From an uncultured bacterium (GTDB lineage: Bacteria; Actinomycetota; Coriobacteriia; Coriobacteriales; Coriobacteriaceae): a stretch of 35,696 nt of DNA. The notes under the pieces were generated by a model. That model was given only the letters and a program-made list of their open reading frames with translations, was not told where the DNA came from and ran no database searches. Numbering within the stretch: position 1 is the stretch's first letter; each line of letters starts with the position of its first letter. Positions 33,694 to 35,696 of this stretch are shown here, in pieces. The position numbers and the translations under genes were made by a program. The stretch covers positions 1-35,696 of the forward strand of contig CAJMSL010000004.1 of assembly GCA_905216045.1 (NCBI GenBank). The letters run 5' to 3'.

Positions 33694-34122
33694 TTAGGCC
33701 ATCTTGTTGAGCATGTCGACACGGATCTGGTGACGGCCGCCGGCGTACTGTGCACGCAGGAACTCGCGGGCGAGCTTCTTGGCGACCTCGGTGCCCACAA
33801 CGCCCGGGCCCATGGTGACCATGCGCGAGCCGTTGTGCTCGCGGGTCATGTAAGCGGAACGCTCGTCGGAAATGTTGGCGACGACCATGCCCTTGATCTT
33901 GACGGCGGCCATATAGGAGCCGACGCCGTACTTATCGAATGCGAAGCCCTGGGAATCCTTGTGCTCCAGCAGGTCCTTGGCAACGGCGGTCGCGGAATCG
34001 ACAAAGTCCGCGGCAGGGGTCTCGGAATAGTCGACGACCTCGTGACCGTCGGCGATGAGCATCTCCTTGATGGACTCCTTCATCGACATACCGTCGGCAT
34101 CGGAAGCGATTACAACCCTCAT
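33694..34122 (-). CDS. lacA: Galactose-6-phosphate isomerase subunit LacA
   Basis: This is the partner of LacB in the heteromeric galactose-6-phosphate isomerase. It has 142 residues, the usual LacA length. DKYGVGSYMAAVKIKGMVVANISDERSAYMTREHNGSRMVTMG and the C-terminus GGRHQIRVDMLNKM are strongly conserved with lactococcal LacA. The ATG at 34122 has AAGGAGG 6 nt upstream. It is the first gene of the minus-strand lac operon, and its upstream region is packed with DeoR-type half-sites. Galactose 6-phosphate normally arises from a PTS, but no PTS gene is in the window. Confidence 0.96.
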   Translation of the reverse strand: MRVVIASDADGMSMKESIKEMLIADGHEVVDYSETPAADFVDSATAVAKDLLEHKDSQGFAFDKYGVGSYMAAVKIKGMVVANISDERSAYMTREHNGSRMVTMGPGVVGTEVAKKLAREFLRAQYAGGRHQIRVDMLNKMA

Positions 34123-34214
34123 GACATCCTCCTTGAGAGATACGCAGGTGCGTAGTTTCTGTTTGGAAGTGTTGAATCGCGTTCAGGTCCGGGCATCTGA
34201 ATGTGCGGTTCTTC

Positions 34215-34301
34215 ACTGTTCATGTTTATTTGAACACATTCGAACAGTAACTGCAACAACTATTTGTTTATCTTTGTTCTTTTTTGAACAAATATCGTTC
34301 A
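34215..34301. promoter_or_regulatory. Cluster of GAACA/TGTTC half-sites upstream of lacA
   Basis: TTTGTTC-TTTTTT-GAACAAA (34273-34292) is a perfect inverted repeat. ACTGTTC and GAACAGT (34215-34221, 34242-34248) form a wider one that encloses GTTCA/TGAAC (34218-34235). A further GTTCA lies at 34297. Such arrays are typical for DeoR-family regulators such as LacR. The region starts about 95 nt upstream of lacA. Confidence 0.65.
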
Positions 34302-34363
34302 CGGATGATTGCTGACCGTTTGAGCCAGGCGCGGACGTAGCGACCATGTGTTCAACAAACAAA

Positions 34364-34394
34364 AGGGCGGCCAAGAACGTGTCTCGGCCGCCCT
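34364..34394 (-). terminator. Terminator of the membrane-protein gene
   Basis: AGGGCGGCC pairs with GGCCGCCCT around a 13-nt loop. On the minus strand TTTTGTTTGTT follows. It lies downstream of the gene ending at 34448 and upstream of the lac operon. Confidence 0.85.
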
Positions 34395-34447
34395 TCGGCG
34401 GTATTCCCCGGTATATACAGCTGTTTTAGCTACTCGGACTGCCCACC

Positions 34448-35461
34448 CTATTTGGCGTGCTTGGACGGAGCACTCAGAAAGCGGCCCGTCAAATAGTTCG
34501 CCGGGCCGGAAATATCGATCCCCAGCAGTACGTGTCCCAGCCACAGGAACGCCACGAGCACCAGCAGCGGGATAACGCACGAAGTCACGATCATCACGAT
34601 GACGCCTTCGATGAGGTCGGTCACCTGCTGCACGATCTCGTCGGTCATCTGCTTGGCACCGCTGGTCACCGACGTAACAAGGCTCGAGGCCCCATCAGTC
34701 AACTGCTCGAGCACGTTTTTGGACTCCGTGGCCTCGGATTTTTTCTTGTTCGATTTTGAGCTGGTCTCGGCTGACTTGTCCGTGGTGTCGGCCGCGTCCG
34801 CAGCGTCCGCAGCCTTTTGCTCAGCTTGCTCAATACTTACGCGATACGTTTCATCGACCTTCTGCGACACCCAAACGCTTGCAGGCACCAACGCCATGCC
34901 GATCACGGCAACTACCAGCACGCGTGTCGCCACACGGCGCAGGACAGCGCTCGTGCTCCAGCGCCCGTGAATGCCGAGCGACACCGCAAAGAGCACCAAC
35001 GCAAACGGGATTAAGATGCCCAAGCCAACCGACCACAAAATGGTTAGCAGGTATTTCTCGAGGTAGAGCACGGCAAGCACGATACCAAGGTTGCCTGAAA
35101 GCTGCGCGAGCTGCTCGGCAACCGGCGTTCCCGTATCACCCGGCAGCGCGGTAATGCCCGCAGACAGCGCCACGCACGAGGTCGTGAGCGCCAGTACGTT
35201 ACCCTTCTTTTGGTCGATGACCTCGATGGTGGAGTCCCAAGTTTTGGTATCGGCGAAATGCGGACGAGCTACAAAGCCCGACAGCAGCGCCAGGACCACG
35301 AGCGCAACGATAAAGCCAATCTGCAGCTTTTTGTTTGCGCACACGACATCGGACAGACTGGGCTGCAGCTCGGTTACCGCCGTGTGCTCGGTTATCTGGA
35401 CAGGACGCCCATGAGCCATCTCGTGCGCATCTTTCTTTTGAATCAATCCGTTGTCCGGCAT
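34448..35461 (-). CDS. Membrane protein of unknown function
   Basis: I do not recognise the family of this 337-residue protein. The first membrane segment is near residues 46-66 (IGFIVALVVLALLSGFV), followed by a soluble stretch (HFADTKTWDSTIEVIDQKKG). Hydrophobic segments then lie around 90-105, 123-160 and 180-200. A long hydrophilic region of roughly 50-60 residues, rich in Ala, Asp, Lys and Ser (QKAADAADAADTTDKSAETSS), follows. Amphipathic helices (LEQLTDGASSLVTSVTSGAKQMTDEIVQQVTDLIEG) and a last membrane segment near 295-315 come next, and the C-terminus is short and cytoplasmic. The ATG at 35461 has GAGGAGG 7 nt upstream. It stands alone with its own terminator. Envelope maintenance or signalling is possible, but nothing in the sequence decides it. 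Confidence 0.75.
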   Translation of the reverse strand: MPDNGLIQKKDAHEMAHGRPVQITEHTAVTELQPSLSDVVCANKKLQIGFIVALVVLALLSGFVARPHFADTKTWDSTIEVIDQKKGNVLALTTSCVALSAGITALPGDTGTPVAEQLAQLSGNLGIVLAVLYLEKYLLTILWSVGLGILIPFALVLFAVSLGIHGRWSTSAVLRRVATRVLVVAVIGMALVPASVWVSQKVDETYRVSIEQAEQKAADAADAADTTDKSAETSSKSNKKKSEATESKNVLEQLTDGASSLVTSVTSGAKQMTDEIVQQVTDLIEGVIVMIVTSCVIPLLVLVAFLWLGHVLLGIDISGPANYLTGRFLSAPSKHAK

Positions 35462-35578
35462 TTGGATACCTCCTCATTCCGGCCTGTATTGCGGATGGAA
35501 GTATACCCACCGAGCAAAAATCGAACGGGAGGACGAACGGAGCGCACCAAGACTGTCCCCAATGACTATCTCGGGATG

Positions 35579-35645
35579 AGTTGCGGTGGAATAGGGATTG
35601 TTTTGTGCCCGCCGGCCCCTATTCAGTCCTTATTTCACCGCAACT
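35579..35645 (+). repeat. 22-bp stem hairpin with strand-specific G-U wobbles
   Basis: Arms 35579-35600 and 35624-35645 pair over 22 positions. The three non-Watson-Crick positions are all G on the left and T on the right, so they are G-U pairs in plus-strand RNA but C-A mismatches in minus-strand RNA. A GC-rich 23-nt loop is present. This favours a functional plus-strand transcript, perhaps a 3' UTR or small RNA. Confidence 0.5.
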
Positions 35646-35659
35646 TGGAGGAGGACAGA

Positions 35660-35691
35660 AAAAGCCCTGTCGCGGGAGCGGCAGGGCTTTT
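35660..35691. terminator. Terminator at the right window edge
   Basis: AAAAGCCCTG (35660-35669) and CAGGGCTTTT (35682-35691) form a 10-bp stem that continues with CGC/GCG across one mismatch. Flanking A and T runs make it usable in both directions. It follows the hairpin at 35579 and may end that transcript or a gene beyond the edge. Confidence 0.7.
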
Positions 35692-35696
35692 GGAAG

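Overview
The window looks like a chromosomal segment from a fermentative, GC-rich Gram-positive gut anaerobe of the Coriobacteriia, most likely Collinsella or a close relative. This is inferred from several signs: pyruvate formate-lyase with a detached glycyl-radical subunit, Leloir and tagatose-6-phosphate galactose genes side by side, a flavodiiron protein for oxygen or NO defence, GC-rich codon use and strong AGGAGG-type ribosome binding sites. No rRNA, tRNA, phage or transposase gene was seen.

Layout. 1-2324 (minus): pyruvate formate-lyase as two genes, a 683-residue catalytic protein and a small glycyl-radical protein. 2792-4668 (minus): a KdgT-type permease and a short-chain dehydrogenase. 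4917-9585 (plus): a MarR regulator and a two-gene heterodimeric ABC exporter, tightly overlapped. 10167-11198 (plus): DAHP synthase. 11532-14536 (minus): agmatine deiminase, interrupted by one in-frame TAA, and an APC-type antiporter. 14846-17858 (minus): a BceAB-like ABC transporter. 18007-18996 (plus): a MutT-Vsr fusion protein. 19486-21104 (plus): an AraC-type regulator and a HAD phosphatase. 21438-23433: a class II ketose-bisphosphate aldolase divergent from a DeoR-type regulator. 23508-25829 (minus): flavodiiron protein and a LacI-type regulator. 26168-28992 (plus): galK-galT. 29297-30598 (plus): an AAA_14/DUF4143 ATPase in a repeat-flanked module. 30859-34122 (minus): lacA-lacB-aldose epimerase-lacC. 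34448-35461 (minus): an unknown membrane protein.

How it fits together. Galactose can enter glycolysis by GalK/GalT, with a LacI-type regulator and three matching operator-like sites next to them. Galactose 6-phosphate can be processed by LacAB, LacC and the class II aldolase. The aldolase/DeoR promoter region and the lacA promoter region share GAACA/TGTTC half-sites, which suggests a common DeoR-type regulator although the loci lie about 12 kb apart. PFL then turns pyruvate into acetyl-CoA and formate.

Two things stand out. First, a family of about 150-nt intergenic elements (at least five copies) keeps short conserved blocks, while the stems between them differ completely in sequence yet still pair. 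That is the signature of a structured RNA or a structure-recognised DNA repeat. Second, two genes (the glycyl-radical protein and agmatine deiminase) carry a TAA exactly where their families have tyrosine, with homologous sequence continuing in frame after it.
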